Positions 18,710 through 27,481 of a DNA stretch of 64,000 nt are shown here, piece after piece. Location of the stretch: contig NZ_BMTP01000014.1 in the NCBI RefSeq assembly GCF_014649735.1, forward strand, positions 62,001 to 126,000. Direction: 5' to 3'. The translations under genes were made by a program, and so were the position numbers. Each line of letters starts with the position of its first letter. Positions within the stretch are counted from its first letter, which is position 1. A model generated the notes under the pieces. The model was not told the DNA's origin, made no database searches, and was given only the letters and a program-made list of their open reading frames with translations. This DNA comes from Streptomyces lavendofoliae. GTDB taxonomy: Bacteria > Actinomycetota > Actinomycetes > Streptomycetales > Streptomycetaceae.

Positions 18710-20320
18710 ATGACCACCCTGCAGAGCGTCCCCGCCCTCGGGACGCACCCGGCTGCCGGTTCCCTGCCGAGCCGTGCCGAGACGCGGGAGCAGCTCTCCA
18801 AGGCCACCTACGACCTCCTGGTGATCGGCGGCGGCATCCTGGGCATCTCCACGGCCTGGCACGCCGCGCAGTCCGGGCTGCGGGTGGCCCTGGTGGACGC
18901 CGGCGACTTCGCCGGCGCCACCTCCTCCGCCTCCTCCAAGCTGCTCCACGGCGGTCTGCGCTACCTGCAGACCGGCGCGGTGAAGCTGGTCGCGGAGAAC
19001 CACTTCGAGCGCCGCGCCGTCTCCCGCCAGGTCGCCCCGCACCTGGCCAACCCGCTCACCTTCTACCTGCCGGTCTACAAGGGCGGGCCGCACGGCGCCG
19101 CCAAGCTCGGCGCGGGCGTCTTCGCGTACTCGGCGCTCTCCGCCTTCGGCGACGGCGTCGGCCACCTCCTGAGCCCCGCCAAGGCCGCCCAGGACGTGCC
19201 GGAGCTGCGCACCGACAACCTCAAGGCCGTCGCCGTGTACGGCGACGACCAGATGAACGACGCCCGGATGGCCCTGATGACGGTCCGCGCCGCCGTCGAC
19301 GCGGGCGCCACCGTCCTCAACCACGCCGAGGTCACCGGACTGCGCTTCACCCAGGGCCGGGTGACCGGCGCCGACCTGAAGGACCGCACCAGCGGCGACG
19401 AGTTCGGCGTGGACGCCCGCCTGGTCCTCAACGCCACCGGACCGTGGGTCGACCACCTGCGCCGGATGGAGGACCCGAACGCGGCCCCCTCCATCCGCCT
19501 GTCCAAGGGCGCGCACCTCGTCCTGAAGCGCACCTCCCCCTGGAAGGCAGCGCTCGCCACCCCGATCGACAAGTACCGCATCACCTTCGCCCTCCCCTGG
19601 GAGGACATGCTGCTGCTCGGCACGACCGACGAGGAGTACGAGGGCGACCCCGGCGAGGTCGCGGTCGACGAGAAGGACATCACCCAGATCCTGGACGAGG
19701 CCGCGTTCTCCATCCGCGACCAGCAGCTGTCCCGGGACCTGATCACCTACTCGTTCGCCGGTCTGCGGGTGCTGCCGGGCGGGCCCGGCGACACCTCCAA
19801 GGCCAAGCGCGAGACGGTCGTCACCGAGGGCCGCGGCGGCATGCTGTCGGTGGCCGGCGGCAAGTGGACGACGTTCCGTCACATCGGCCGTACGGTGATG
19901 AACAAGCTGGCGTCCCTGCCCGGCCACCCGCTGGGCGAGGACATGGAGCCCGTCTCCCGACTGCCCAAGAAGCTGCCGCTGCCCGGCATAGCCAACCCCA
20001 ACGCGGTGGCCCACCGGCTGCTCGTCGACGGCGGCACGCCCGGCCCGCGCATGTCCGCCGACACCGCGCGCCACCTGGCCACGCACTACGGCTCGCTCTC
20101 CTTCGACATCGCGCGCCTGGCCAACGACAACCCCGAGCTGGCCGAGCGCATCCACCCGGACGCGCCGGAGATCTGGGCCCAGGTCGCCTACGCCCGCGAC
20201 CACGAGTGGGCGGAGACCGCGGACGACGTGCTCCGCCGCCGCACGACCCTGACGATCCGCGGCCTGGCGACGGACGAGATCCGCACCAGGGTCGAGGACA
20301 TGCTCGGCAAGAAGGCCTGA
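18710..20320 (+). CDS. glpD: Glycerol-3-phosphate dehydrogenase GlpD
   Basis: FAD-dependent, membrane-associated oxidation of glycerol-3-phosphate to dihydroxyacetone phosphate, passing electrons to quinone. 536 residues. The N-terminal dinucleotide site is VIGGGILGIS (about residues 35-45) and SSKLLHGGLRYLQ is the flavin/substrate block. A C-terminal helical DAO_C domain begins after about 400. The start ATG follows GACGAGGAGACATC. It is the last gene of the operon and is followed by a strong hairpin at 20353-20384. Confidence 0.96.
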   Translation: MTTLQSVPALGTHPAAGSLPSRAETREQLSKATYDLLVIGGGILGISTAWHAAQSGLRVALVDAGDFAGATSSASSKLLHGGLRYLQTGAVKLVAENHFERRAVSRQVAPHLANPLTFYLPVYKGGPHGAAKLGAGVFAYSALSAFGDGVGHLLSPAKAAQDVPELRTDNLKAVAVYGDDQMNDARMALMTVRAAVDAGATVLNHAEVTGLRFTQGRVTGADLKDRTSGDEFGVDARLVLNATGPWVDHLRRMEDPNAAPSIRLSKGAHLVLKRTSPWKAALATPIDKYRITFALPWEDMLLLGTTDEEYEGDPGEVAVDEKDITQILDEAAFSIRDQQLSRDLITYSFAGLRVLPGGPGDTSKAKRETVVTEGRGGMLSVAGGKWTTFRHIGRTVMNKLASLPGHPLGEDMEPVSRLPKKLPLPGIANPNAVAHRLLVDGGTPGPRMSADTARHLATHYGSLSFDIARLANDNPELAERIHPDAPEIWAQVAYARDHEWAETADDVLRRRTTLTIRGLATDEIRTRVEDMLGKKA

Positions 20321-20681
20321 CCGCACGATTCAGGCCACGACCGCACGGATCACGAGGGCGGCCCCCGCAGGGGGGCCGCCCTCGCCGTACGCCTTGACGA
20401 ACCCGGGCGCCGCGCGCGGATGAGGCCGGGCGGGACCGGGCTGCGGGACCGGTCGGGGGCCCGGCGGGCGGCCGGGTGGTGGTGCGGGCGGCGGCACGCG
20501 GCGGGGCGGGCCGGCGGCGGCGCGCGCACCGATCGGCTGACTTCCCGCCGTGTTTCCCCCGGTCGTCGTGGGTAGTGGCTCCCGGTCGGAACAGCACTCG
20601 GCCCTGTACAGGGGCTGCGGGCGGGCCCCCGGAAAGCCGTAAGGTTGGTCCGTACGCACGGAACTTCGGAAGGAGGCCTGG
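20321..20681. other. Gap between the glycerol operon and the PAC2 gene
   Basis: A 361-bp gap. Its first part holds the glpD terminator. The middle is a very GC-rich stretch without a credible ORF. The end should carry the promoter of the PAC2 gene, and GGAAGGAGGC before the GTG at 20682 is a strong ribosome site. Confidence 0.6.
20353..20384 (+). terminator. Terminator of the glycerol operon
   Basis: A perfect 14-bp stem, CGAGGGCGGCCCCC (20353-20366) with GGGGGCCGCCCTCG (20371-20384), closes a GCAG tetraloop 33 nt after the glpD stop. Confidence 0.85.
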
Positions 20682-21791
20682 GTGATCGAGCTCGAGGGGG
20701 TTCCCGAGCTGATCGACCCGGTCATGGTGGCCGCGTTCGAGGGCTGGAACGACGCCGGCGACGCCGCCTCCACCGCGGTCGCGCACCTGGAACGGGAGTG
20801 GAAGGGCGAGGTGTTCGCGGCGCTCGACGCCGAGGACTACTACGACTTCCAGGTCAACCGGCCCACGGTGTACCTGGACGGCGGGGTACGGAAGATCACC
20901 TGGCCCACCACCCGCCTCTCGGTGGTCCGGGTCGGTGGTGACAAGCCGCGCGACCTCGTCCTGGTCCGCGGCATCGAGCCGTCGATGCGCTGGCGCTCGT
21001 TCTGCAACGAACTGCTCGGATTCGCCCATGAGCTGGGCGTGGAGATGGTGGTGATCCTGGGCGCGCTGCTCGGCGACACCCCGCACACCCGGCCGGTGCC
21101 GGTCAGCGGGGTCACGTCCGACCCGGACCTGGCGCGCACCATGGACCTGGAGGAGACCCGGTACGAAGGCCCGACGGGCATCGTCGGCATCCTCCAGGAG
21201 GCGTGCACGCACGCGGGCGTACCGGCGGTGAGCCTCTGGGCGGCGGTGCCGCACTACGTGTCGCAGCCGCCGAACCCGAAGGCGACGCTGGCGCTGCTCA
21301 ACCGGCTGGAGGACCTGATCGACCTGCGCATCCCGCTGGGCGAGCTGGCCGAGGACGCGCGGGCCTGGCAGGTCGGCGTGGACCAGCTGGCGTCGGAGGA
21401 CAGCGAGGTGGCGGAGTACGTCCAGACGCTGGAGGAGGCACGGGACACGGCGGAGCTGCCGGAGGCGTCAGGCGAGGCCATCGCCCGCGAGTTCGAGCGG
21501 TACCTGCGGCGGCGGGACGGCGGGCCGGGCCACGCGACGGAGACCGGGGACAGCTCGTACCTGCGTGACACGTCGAGCGGGCGGACCCGCCCGCCGAAGC
21601 CGACGAAGGCGGACGACGCGGGTGCGGGCCCGGACGGCGGCTCCCCGGAGCTGGCGGACCTCCCGGAGCGCGCGGAGGCCCCGGAGACGCCGGGCACCCC
21701 GGAAGCCCCCCGGACCCCGGACACACCGGACTCCCCCGGTTCGCCGGACGCGCCGGACGCGCCGGATTCGCCGGACGCGCAGGAGGACTGA
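20682..21791 (+). CDS. parJ: PAC2-family protein, ParJ-like
   Basis: 369-residue PAC2-family protein (proteasome assembly chaperone 2 fold, about residues 5-245). An Asp/Glu/Pro-rich tail of about 100 residues follows and ends in repeated PDAPDSPD units. In S. coelicolor the gene directly after glpD is, from memory, parJ, whose product binds ParA and tunes its polymerisation during sporulation; the position and family fit. No catalytic motif is evident. The acidic low-complexity tail is probably disordered and may vary among strains. Symbol given by synteny, not by direct comparison. Confidence 0.8.
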   Translation: MIELEGVPELIDPVMVAAFEGWNDAGDAASTAVAHLEREWKGEVFAALDAEDYYDFQVNRPTVYLDGGVRKITWPTTRLSVVRVGGDKPRDLVLVRGIEPSMRWRSFCNELLGFAHELGVEMVVILGALLGDTPHTRPVPVSGVTSDPDLARTMDLEETRYEGPTGIVGILQEACTHAGVPAVSLWAAVPHYVSQPPNPKATLALLNRLEDLIDLRIPLGELAEDARAWQVGVDQLASEDSEVAEYVQTLEEARDTAELPEASGEAIAREFERYLRRRDGGPGHATETGDSSYLRDTSSGRTRPPKPTKADDAGAGPDGGSPELADLPERAEAPETPGTPEAPRTPDTPDSPGSPDAPDAPDSPDAQED

Positions 21792-21799
21792 CGGGACGC

Positions 21800-21845
21800 A
21801 CGACGAAGGGGCGGCACCTCGGCCGAGGTGCCGCCCCTTCGTCGT
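21800..21845. terminator. 46-bp perfect palindrome between convergent genes
   Basis: Every base from 21800 to 21845 pairs about the centre GG|CC (21822/21823), giving a 23-bp uninterrupted inverted repeat. It lies between the stops of the PAC2 gene (21791) and mshC (21864). The symmetry suits a bidirectional terminator. With no loop spacer, the RNA would open a few central pairs. Confidence 0.85.
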
Positions 21846-21863
21846 CAGCGGTGCCCCGCGCCC

Positions 21864-23093
21864 CTACAGCGCCACGCCCAGCAGGGCGTCGGCGATGCGG
21901 GAGACCAGGCCGGGCGCGGCCTCGTCCGTGCCGCCCTCCGCCTGCTGGCGGGCGGCCCAGCGGTCGACGGCCGCGAGGGCGGCCGGGGCGTCCAGGTCGT
22001 CGGCCAGCGCCTCGCGCACCTCCTCGACCAGCGCGTCGGCGGACGGCCCGTCGGGCCGGGAGACCGCCGCACGCCAGCGGTCCAGCCGCTCCACGGCCTC
22101 CTGGAGCACCTCCTCCGTCCACTCCCAGTCGGCACGGTAGTGGTGGGCCAGCAGGGCGAGCCGGATCGCGGCCGGGTCGACGCCCTGACGGCGCAGCGCG
22201 GAGACGAAGACGAGGTTGCCCTTGGACTTGGACATCTTCTCGCCGTGCAGGGCGACCATCCCGGCGTGCACGTACGCCTTGGCGAACGGGTGCTCGCCGG
22301 TCAGCGCCTGGGCGTGGGAGGCGCCCATCTCGTGGTGCGGGAAGACCAGGTCGGAGCCACCGCCCTGGACGTCGAAGCCCATGCCGAGGTGGTCCAGGGC
22401 GATGGCCACGCACTCGATGTGCCAGCCCGGCCGGCCGCGCCCGAGGCTGCCGCCGTCCCAGCTGGGCTCACCCTCGCGGGCGGCCATCCACAGCATCGGG
22501 TCGAGCGGGTTCTTCTTGCCCGGGCGGTCGGGGTCGCCGCCGCGCTCGGCGGACAGGGCGCGCATGAGTTCGGTGTCGTAGTGCGAGACCTCGCCGAAGT
22601 GCGGGTCGGCCTCCACGGAGAAGTACACGTCGCCGTCGAGTTCGTACGCGGCGCCCGCGTCCCGGAGCCGCTCCACCAGCGGCACGATGCCGGGTATGGC
22701 CTCGACGGCGCCGATGTAGTGCTGCGGCGGGAGCATCCGCAGGGCGGTCATGTCCTCCCGGAAGAGGGCCGTCTCCTTCTCGGCGAGGGCGACCCAGTCG
22801 ATGTCGTCGCGGACCGCCCGCTCCAGGAGCGGATCGTCCACGTCGGTGACGTTCTGCACGTAGTGGACCTGCCGCTTGGTGTCGAGCCACACGCGCTGAA
22901 CGAGGTCGAACGCGTTGTAGGTCGCCGCGTGACCGATGTGGGTCGCGTCGTACGGCGTGATGCCGCACACGTAGATACGGGCGACGGGGCCGGGGTCGAG
23001 GGTCACTCGTCCGCCGGTCGCGGTGTCGTGGATCCGGAGGTCGCGGCCCTTGCCGGGCAGGGCGGGGACCTCAGAAGCGGGCCAGGCATGCAT
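21864..23093 (-). CDS. mshC: Mycothiol ligase MshC
   Basis: ATP-dependent ligase joining cysteine to 1-D-myo-inositol-2-amino-2-deoxyglucopyranoside, the penultimate step of mycothiol synthesis. 409 residues, the usual MshC length and shorter than CysS. The class I synthetase motifs are present: the HIGH-like HIGH in [13 protein letters not shown] near residue 50 and KMSKS near 290. The zinc-site Cys is in [12 protein letters not shown] at 23093 (MHAWPASE) is chosen from memory of known MshC N-termini, although its ribosome site is weak; an in-frame ATG at 23147 is an alternative. It closes a same-strand block of four genes. Confidence 0.95.
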   Translation of the reverse strand: MHAWPASEVPALPGKGRDLRIHDTATGGRVTLDPGPVARIYVCGITPYDATHIGHAATYNAFDLVQRVWLDTKRQVHYVQNVTDVDDPLLERAVRDDIDWVALAEKETALFREDMTALRMLPPQHYIGAVEAIPGIVPLVERLRDAGAAYELDGDVYFSVEADPHFGEVSHYDTELMRALSAERGGDPDRPGKKNPLDPMLWMAAREGEPSWDGGSLGRGRPGWHIECVAIALDHLGMGFDVQGGGSDLVFPHHEMGASHAQALTGEHPFAKAYVHAGMVALHGEKMSKSKGNLVFVSALRRQGVDPAAIRLALLAHHYRADWEWTEEVLQEAVERLDRWRAAVSRPDGPSADALVEEVREALADDLDAPAALAAVDRWAARQQAEGGTDEAAPGLVSRIADALLGVAL

Positions 23094-23196
23094 GTCACGA
23101 GCGTAACCGGACGCCGGTTCCGGATACGAACCGGATGAGGAAATCATGACCGAACACGCCCTCTTGCGCCTTCGGCCGTCCTGTGCGGTTGCCGGG

Positions 23197-24024
23197 TCAG
23201 ACCGGTGGCCAGGGGATGGCCGGCCACTGTCCCGAGGGTTCCGGGTGCCGGCCCGAGGAACGCAGGGCGGCCACCCGGACCCGCAGCGCCGCGAGTTCGG
23301 CCGGGGTGATCAGCTCCGCCAGGCGGGCGGCGAGGGGCTCCCCGGGCGCCAGGGAGCCGTCCAGGCGGGCCAGGACCTCCTCCGCCTCCGCGGGAAGGGG
23401 CTCGCCGGCCCAGCCCCACAGGAGGGTGCGCAGCTTGTCGTCCACGTGGAAGGTCACGCCGTGATCGATGGCGTACAGCCGGCCGTCCGGCGCGGGCAGC
23501 AGGTGCCCGCCCTTGCGGTCGCCGTTGTTGATCACCGCGTCGAGCACGGCGAGCCGCCGCAGCCGTACGTCGTCGGCGTGCACGAGCAGGGCGGTGCGGT
23601 CCTCGTCGACCTGGGCGAGCCCGACCGCCCGCCAGCCCTCGCCCGGCTCCTCGCCGTCGACCAGCGCCAGCAGGGAGGCGGACGGATCGCCCTCGATCCA
23701 CTGCTGGACCATGCCCTGCCCGTACGGGCCGTCCCGCAGGACGGTCGGCGGCACCAGGCCCCAGCCGGTCGCCTCGGACACCTCGTAGGCGGCCACCTCC
23801 CGCTGCGCCAGCGTCCCGTCGGGGAAGTCCCACAGGGGCCGCTCCCCCGCGACGGGCTTGTAGACGCAGTCGACTTCCCGGTCCTCGTACGCCACGGAGC
23901 ACAGCAGCACCGCGTTGGACGCCTCGCGGACCCGGCCCCGGACCGTCAGCTCGCCCTTGGCCAGCAGATCGTGCAGCTCCACCGCCGTCAGGCCCCGCGG
24001 CGGTATCCGTTCTGGCGCGGGCAT
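23197..24024 (-). CDS. SCO1664-family protein, PI3/4-kinase-like fold
   Basis: 275-residue member of a conserved actinobacterial family (TIGR03843-type). I see kinase-like features: K56 in VYKP, a Glu in QREVAAYE (about 76-81), DRKGGHLL at 169-176, and IDHG (D187), which resembles the metal-binding DFG. The layout recalls PI3/4-kinases and HipA rather than ordinary protein kinases; the usual catalytic-loop Asn appears as His174. Substrate unknown. ATG at 24024, with GGAAGGAC upstream, overlaps the DUF3090 gene by 37 nt, so the two are translationally linked. Confidence 0.85.
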   Translation of the reverse strand: MPAPERIPPRGLTAVELHDLLAKGELTVRGRVREASNAVLLCSVAYEDREVDCVYKPVAGERPLWDFPDGTLAQREVAAYEVSEATGWGLVPPTVLRDGPYGQGMVQQWIEGDPSASLLALVDGEEPGEGWRAVGLAQVDEDRTALLVHADDVRLRRLAVLDAVINNGDRKGGHLLPAPDGRLYAIDHGVTFHVDDKLRTLLWGWAGEPLPAEAEEVLARLDGSLAPGEPLAARLAELITPAELAALRVRVAALRSSGRHPEPSGQWPAIPWPPV

Positions 24025-24578
24025 ACGTGTCCTTCCGGATCGAGCGGCAGGCTGCACAGCGGGCACGGCGGCCGGCCCGCGTTGACCACGTCGAGGGCAC
24101 GCTTGGCGAACGCCCTCGCCTGCGCCCCGGTGAGCCGGACCCGCAGCATCGGCGGGCCGTTCTCCTCGTCCTGGAGCAGCCGCTCCTCGGCCTCCGCGAG
24201 GTCCTCCTCGGACTCCACGTCCAGCTCGACCAGCGCCTGGGCCTCGACGATCATGCGCTGTTCCTCGCCGTCCCAGGCCAGCGCCATCGTGCCGACCCGG
24301 AACTCCTCCTCCACGGGAGAGTCCAGCGGCGCGGTGTCCGTGACGTCGGACGGCGCCACGGCGGGGACCGGGGCGTTGCCCCCGGTGCGCCGCACCACCT
24401 CGTCGAGCAGCTCGTCGATCCGCTCGGCGAGCGCGGCCACCTGCGTCTTCTCCAGGGCGACACTGGTGACCCGCCCGCCGGCGGAGGCCTGGAGGAAGAA
24501 CGTACGGCGGCCAGGCAGCCCGACCGTGCCGGCCACGAAACGCTCCGGTGGGTCATAGAGGAACACCTGACGGGACAC
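23988..24578 (-). CDS. DUF3090 family protein
   Basis: 196-residue protein of unknown function, conserved in actinobacteria next to the histidine phosphatase and the SCO1664-type kinase-like gene. The N-terminal two thirds are a mixed domain starting MSRQVFLYDPPERFVAGTVG. The C-terminus holds CPLC...GHVCPRQNG, a Cys/His cluster that looks like a zinc ribbon and may bind metal or nucleic acid. It follows the phosphatase gene on the same strand by 64 nt and overlaps the next gene by 37 nt. The constant company suggests that the three products act together. Confidence 0.88.
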   Translation of the reverse strand: MSRQVFLYDPPERFVAGTVGLPGRRTFFLQASAGGRVTSVALEKTQVAALAERIDELLDEVVRRTGGNAPVPAVAPSDVTDTAPLDSPVEEEFRVGTMALAWDGEEQRMIVEAQALVELDVESEEDLAEAEERLLQDEENGPPMLRVRLTGAQARAFAKRALDVVNAGRPPCPLCSLPLDPEGHVCPRQNGYRRGA

Positions 24579-24642
24579 GTTCCCTCTCCCTTGCTTCGGT
24601 TCGGACGGCGCTACGGCCCGTCCACCCTACTGTGCGATTCGA

Positions 24643-25329
24643 TCACGGTGCTCCCGCGCCGCCGCCCACCTCGGCGGCCTCGCCGCCCGGTTCCTCGCGC
24701 GGGATCAGCCCCGCGAAGTCCCCGGTGTCGCCGAGACGCAGAATCGACGGCCTGAGACGGGTGTAACGGATCGCCGTCACGGAACAAGGATCGACATGGA
24801 TCCGCTGGAACAGATCGAGATGCATCCCGAGTGCGTCGGCGACGAGCGATTTGATGATGTCGCCGTGCGAGCACATCAGATAGACGGCGTCCTCCCCGCT
24901 CTCCGCCTCCACGCGCGCGTTCCACTCGCGCACGGCCTCGACGGCACGCGCCTGCATGGCGCGCATCGACTCGCCGCCGGGGAACGCCGCGTTGGACGGG
25001 TGCCGCTGGACGACCTCCATCAGGGGCTCGTCGGCGAGCTCGGCGAGCTTGCGCCCGGACCAGTCGCCGTAGTCGCACTCGCCGATGCGCTCGTCGGGGT
25101 GCACGGGCAGCCCCGGGCGGGCGTCCAGCAGCGGCTGGAGGGTCTCCCGGCACCGCTGGAGCGGGCTGGTCACGGCCGCCGCGAGCGGCACCCCGGCCAG
25201 CCGGCCGGGCAGCGCCGCGGCCTGCGCGGTACCGCGGTCGTCCAGGGCGATCCCGGGCGTCCGGCCCGCGAGCACCCCCGAGGTGTTGGCGGTGGAGCGT
25301 CCGTGCCGTACGAGGATCAACGTGGCCAT
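24643..25329 (-). CDS. Histidine phosphatase, MSMEG_4193 type
   Basis: 228-residue cytoplasmic histidine phosphatase. LVRHGRSTANTSG at residues 6-18 holds the RHG phosphohistidine motif; the second conserved His is in CSHGDIIKS near 152. The family is annotated after phosphoglycerate mutase, but members of this branch usually act as phosphatases. It heads the block phosphatase, DUF3090, kinase-like protein and mshC on one strand. The physiological substrate is unknown. It is divergent from corA, with a 62-bp gap. Confidence 0.9.
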   Translation of the reverse strand: MATLILVRHGRSTANTSGVLAGRTPGIALDDRGTAQAAALPGRLAGVPLAAAVTSPLQRCRETLQPLLDARPGLPVHPDERIGECDYGDWSGRKLAELADEPLMEVVQRHPSNAAFPGGESMRAMQARAVEAVREWNARVEAESGEDAVYLMCSHGDIIKSLVADALGMHLDLFQRIHVDPCSVTAIRYTRLRPSILRLGDTGDFAGLIPREEPGGEAAEVGGGAGAP

Positions 25330-25391
25330 GCCTGCCAGCCTAGGCGGCCCGACGCGTGCGAGGCGCCCGGGGCCGGGGAAGAATACGCGCC

Positions 25392-26381
25392 GTGATCGTG
25401 GACTGTGCCATCTACCGGGACGGGCACCGCAGTGAGGGCCCGTCCGACTTCTCCGACGCGCTCGCGGCGGCCCGGGCCGCCAAGGCGGGTGACTCGTTCC
25501 TGTGGATCGGGCTGCACGAACCGACGGAGCAGGAGTTCGATCACGTCTCGGACGAGTTCGCCCTGCACCCGCTGGCCGTGGAGGACGCCCTCAAGGCCCA
25601 CCAGCGGCCCAAGCTGGAGGTGTACGACGACTCGCTGTTCATGGTCCTCAAGCCGGTCGTGTACGAGCCGGAGACCGACACGGTCAGCACCGGCGAGCTC
25701 ATGGTCTTCGTGGGCGACTCGTTCGTCGTGACGGTCCGGCACGGCGAGGGCGCGCCCCTGTCCGCCGTCCGCAAGCGGCTGGAGGCGGATCCCGACGTGC
25801 TCAGGCACGGGCCGACGTCCGTGCTGTACGCGATCAGCGACGCGGTGGTCGATCACTACATCGAGGTGGCCGGCGAGCTCCAGGTCGACCTGGAGGAGAT
25901 GGAGACCGAGGTCTTCCAGCCGGCGGGCGGCGACGCCAAGAACACGGCGTCGCGCATCTACATGTTCAAGCGCCAGGTGCTGGAGTTCCGCCGGGCCACC
26001 GGCCCGCTGGCGGCGCCCATGGCCCGGCTGGCGGGCGGCGGCGTGCCCTTCGTCAGCGAGCACGCCCAGCCCTTCTTCCGGGACGTCAGCGACCACCTGA
26101 CGCGCGCCACCGAGCAGGTGGAGGGGCTCGACCGGCTGCTGTCGGACATCCTGTCCGCCCACCTCGCGCAGATGGGCGTGCGGCAGAACGACGACATGCG
26201 GAAGATCTCGGCGTGGGCGGCGATGGCCGCGGTGCCCACGATGGTCGCGGGCGTCTACGGCATGAACTTCGACCACATGTGGGAGCTGCACCAGGTGTGG
26301 GGCTATCCGGCCGTGATCGTGCTGATGGGGGTGGCGGTCGTCGGCCTGTACCGGCTCTTCAAGCGCCGGGGCTGGCTGTGA
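25392..26381 (+). CDS. corA: CorA-family magnesium/cobalt transporter
   Basis: 329-residue divalent-cation channel of the CorA/MIT class. A large cytoplasmic N-terminal domain (1-265) precedes two C-terminal membrane helices. The signature YGMN lies at the end of the first helix, followed by a periplasmic loop (FDHMWELHQ) and a short basic tail. The GTG at 25392 begins the conserved VIVDCAIYRDG block; the upstream in-frame ATG at 25356 would add basic, unconserved residues. It likely supplies Mg2+ in general housekeeping. Confidence 0.92.
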   Translation: MIVDCAIYRDGHRSEGPSDFSDALAAARAAKAGDSFLWIGLHEPTEQEFDHVSDEFALHPLAVEDALKAHQRPKLEVYDDSLFMVLKPVVYEPETDTVSTGELMVFVGDSFVVTVRHGEGAPLSAVRKRLEADPDVLRHGPTSVLYAISDAVVDHYIEVAGELQVDLEEMETEVFQPAGGDAKNTASRIYMFKRQVLEFRRATGPLAAPMARLAGGGVPFVSEHAQPFFRDVSDHLTRATEQVEGLDRLLSDILSAHLAQMGVRQNDDMRKISAWAAMAAVPTMVAGVYGMNFDHMWELHQVWGYPAVIVLMGVAVVGLYRLFKRRGWL

Positions 26382-26399
26382 GCCGCCGCCCCGGGCCGC

Positions 26400-27185
26400 T
26401 CAGTACGCCGGGGCGGGCTCGGCCGGTCCGCCGAGCGCGTTGCGCCGCTCCGGCATCCTGAGGTCGACCATGCGCCGCCAGCCGCCGGCCCTTTCGTAGG
26501 CGTACATGCCCCGGATGCCCAGGGAGAGGGCCGTCCGCTTGGCGGCCGGCCACTTCAGGATGCGGCCCATGTGGTCCATGACGGCCAGGCTGACGTCGCG
26601 GTAGACGCCGATCTCGGCGAGAGCGCACTGGCGCAGCGTGCGCTGGATGGCCCGGCCGTGTCCGGCGTACGCGAGGCCCAGCAGCTCCTCGTGGCAGTAC
26701 GCGAGGTGGTTCTCCTCGTCTTCGCAGATCTGCCGGATGGCCTTGCCGACCTCGGGGTGGTCGCCGAAGAACTTGACGAGCATGTCCATCTGGTCGGCGG
26801 CCCGCTGTTCGGTGACCCGGCTGTGCGAGAGGTAGACGAGGATGTCCTCCTCCGTCAGCGGCCGGTCCCGGCGCAGCTTCTCGTGGGCCAGGCCGATGCC
26901 GCGCTGCTCCAGCAGCATCGTGTAGTCCGTCTCGGGCGGGACCGGGACCGGCTCCAGGCCGCGCTTCTTGAGCAGGGCGGTGAAGATCCGGCCGTGCTTG
27001 TCCTCGTCGGCACCGTGCCGGGTGACCTTGGGGGCGAGGTCGCGCATGCTCTCGGGGAGGAGGGCCGCGATGCGGGCGTTCTCCCAGCCGCCCTGCGCCT
27101 CCCCGCTGGCCGCGATGGAACAGAACAGCCGGTAGGAGTCGTCGTTGTCGATGATCTCCTGGAACAGGCTTCGGGCCGACAGCAT
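26400..27185 (-). CDS. Ferritin-like di-iron protein
   Basis: 261-residue all-helical protein of the ferritin-like superfamily. Candidate di-iron ligands are in GEAQGGWE, GADEDKHGRIF, TEQRAADQ and CEDEENHLAYCHE, that is, paired Glu and ExxH patterns on four helices. It is too long for a bacterioferritin. Streptomycetes carry it next to corA, but I know no defined reaction. ATG at 27185 is chosen for its GGAGG ribosome site 8 nt upstream; longer in-frame forms reach 27308 without one. It converges on corA with an 18-nt gap. Confidence 0.82.
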   Translation of the reverse strand: MLSARSLFQEIIDNDDSYRLFCSIAASGEAQGGWENARIAALLPESMRDLAPKVTRHGADEDKHGRIFTALLKKRGLEPVPVPPETDYTMLLEQRGIGLAHEKLRRDRPLTEEDILVYLSHSRVTEQRAADQMDMLVKFFGDHPEVGKAIRQICEDEENHLAYCHEELLGLAYAGHGRAIQRTLRQCALAEIGVYRDVSLAVMDHMGRILKWPAAKRTALSLGIRGMYAYERAGGWRRMVDLRMPERRNALGGPAEPAPAY

Positions 27186-27481
27186 CAATGCCACCTCCAT
27201 ACGCGCGTGTGTGCGCACTTCCGCGAAGTACCGCGACGAACGAGTCAAATGCCGCAGAAAGGGCGTGGCAACCACATGGGCGCGCAAGTCCGCCGGATGG
27301 CGGAGCACCGGGGGCGCCGCGTGGCGAACGGCGCTTCCGGGGAGCCGGATGCGCCGGGGCAGTAACCCCGGAGGGGCGTGGAGCGTTGTGCAGCGTGACG
27401 GCCGTGGCGGGGATGACCCCGAGCCCCCACCACGGCCGCAGGCTTGTCCGGAGGCCGGGACGGTCCGGGTGGCGGGGCAGG
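27186..27481. other. Gap between the ferritin-like gene and the F420-type gene
   Basis: A 296-bp gap holding the upstream region of the ferritin-like gene and, at 27401-27436, a hairpin that should end the oxidoreductase transcript. No other gene is supported. Confidence 0.5.
27401..27436 (-). terminator. Hairpin after the F420-type oxidoreductase gene
   Basis: Arms GCCGTGGCGGGG (27401-27412) and CCCCACCACGGC (27425-27436) pair over 12 bp with one mismatch and a 12-nt loop, 46 nt beyond the stop of the gene read leftwards. Confidence 0.6.

Noticed and set aside
17150-20326. 1058-codon minus-strand frame across glpK and glpD
   Set aside because: Same reason: it is antisense to two unmistakable enzymes and compositionally unlike a protein.
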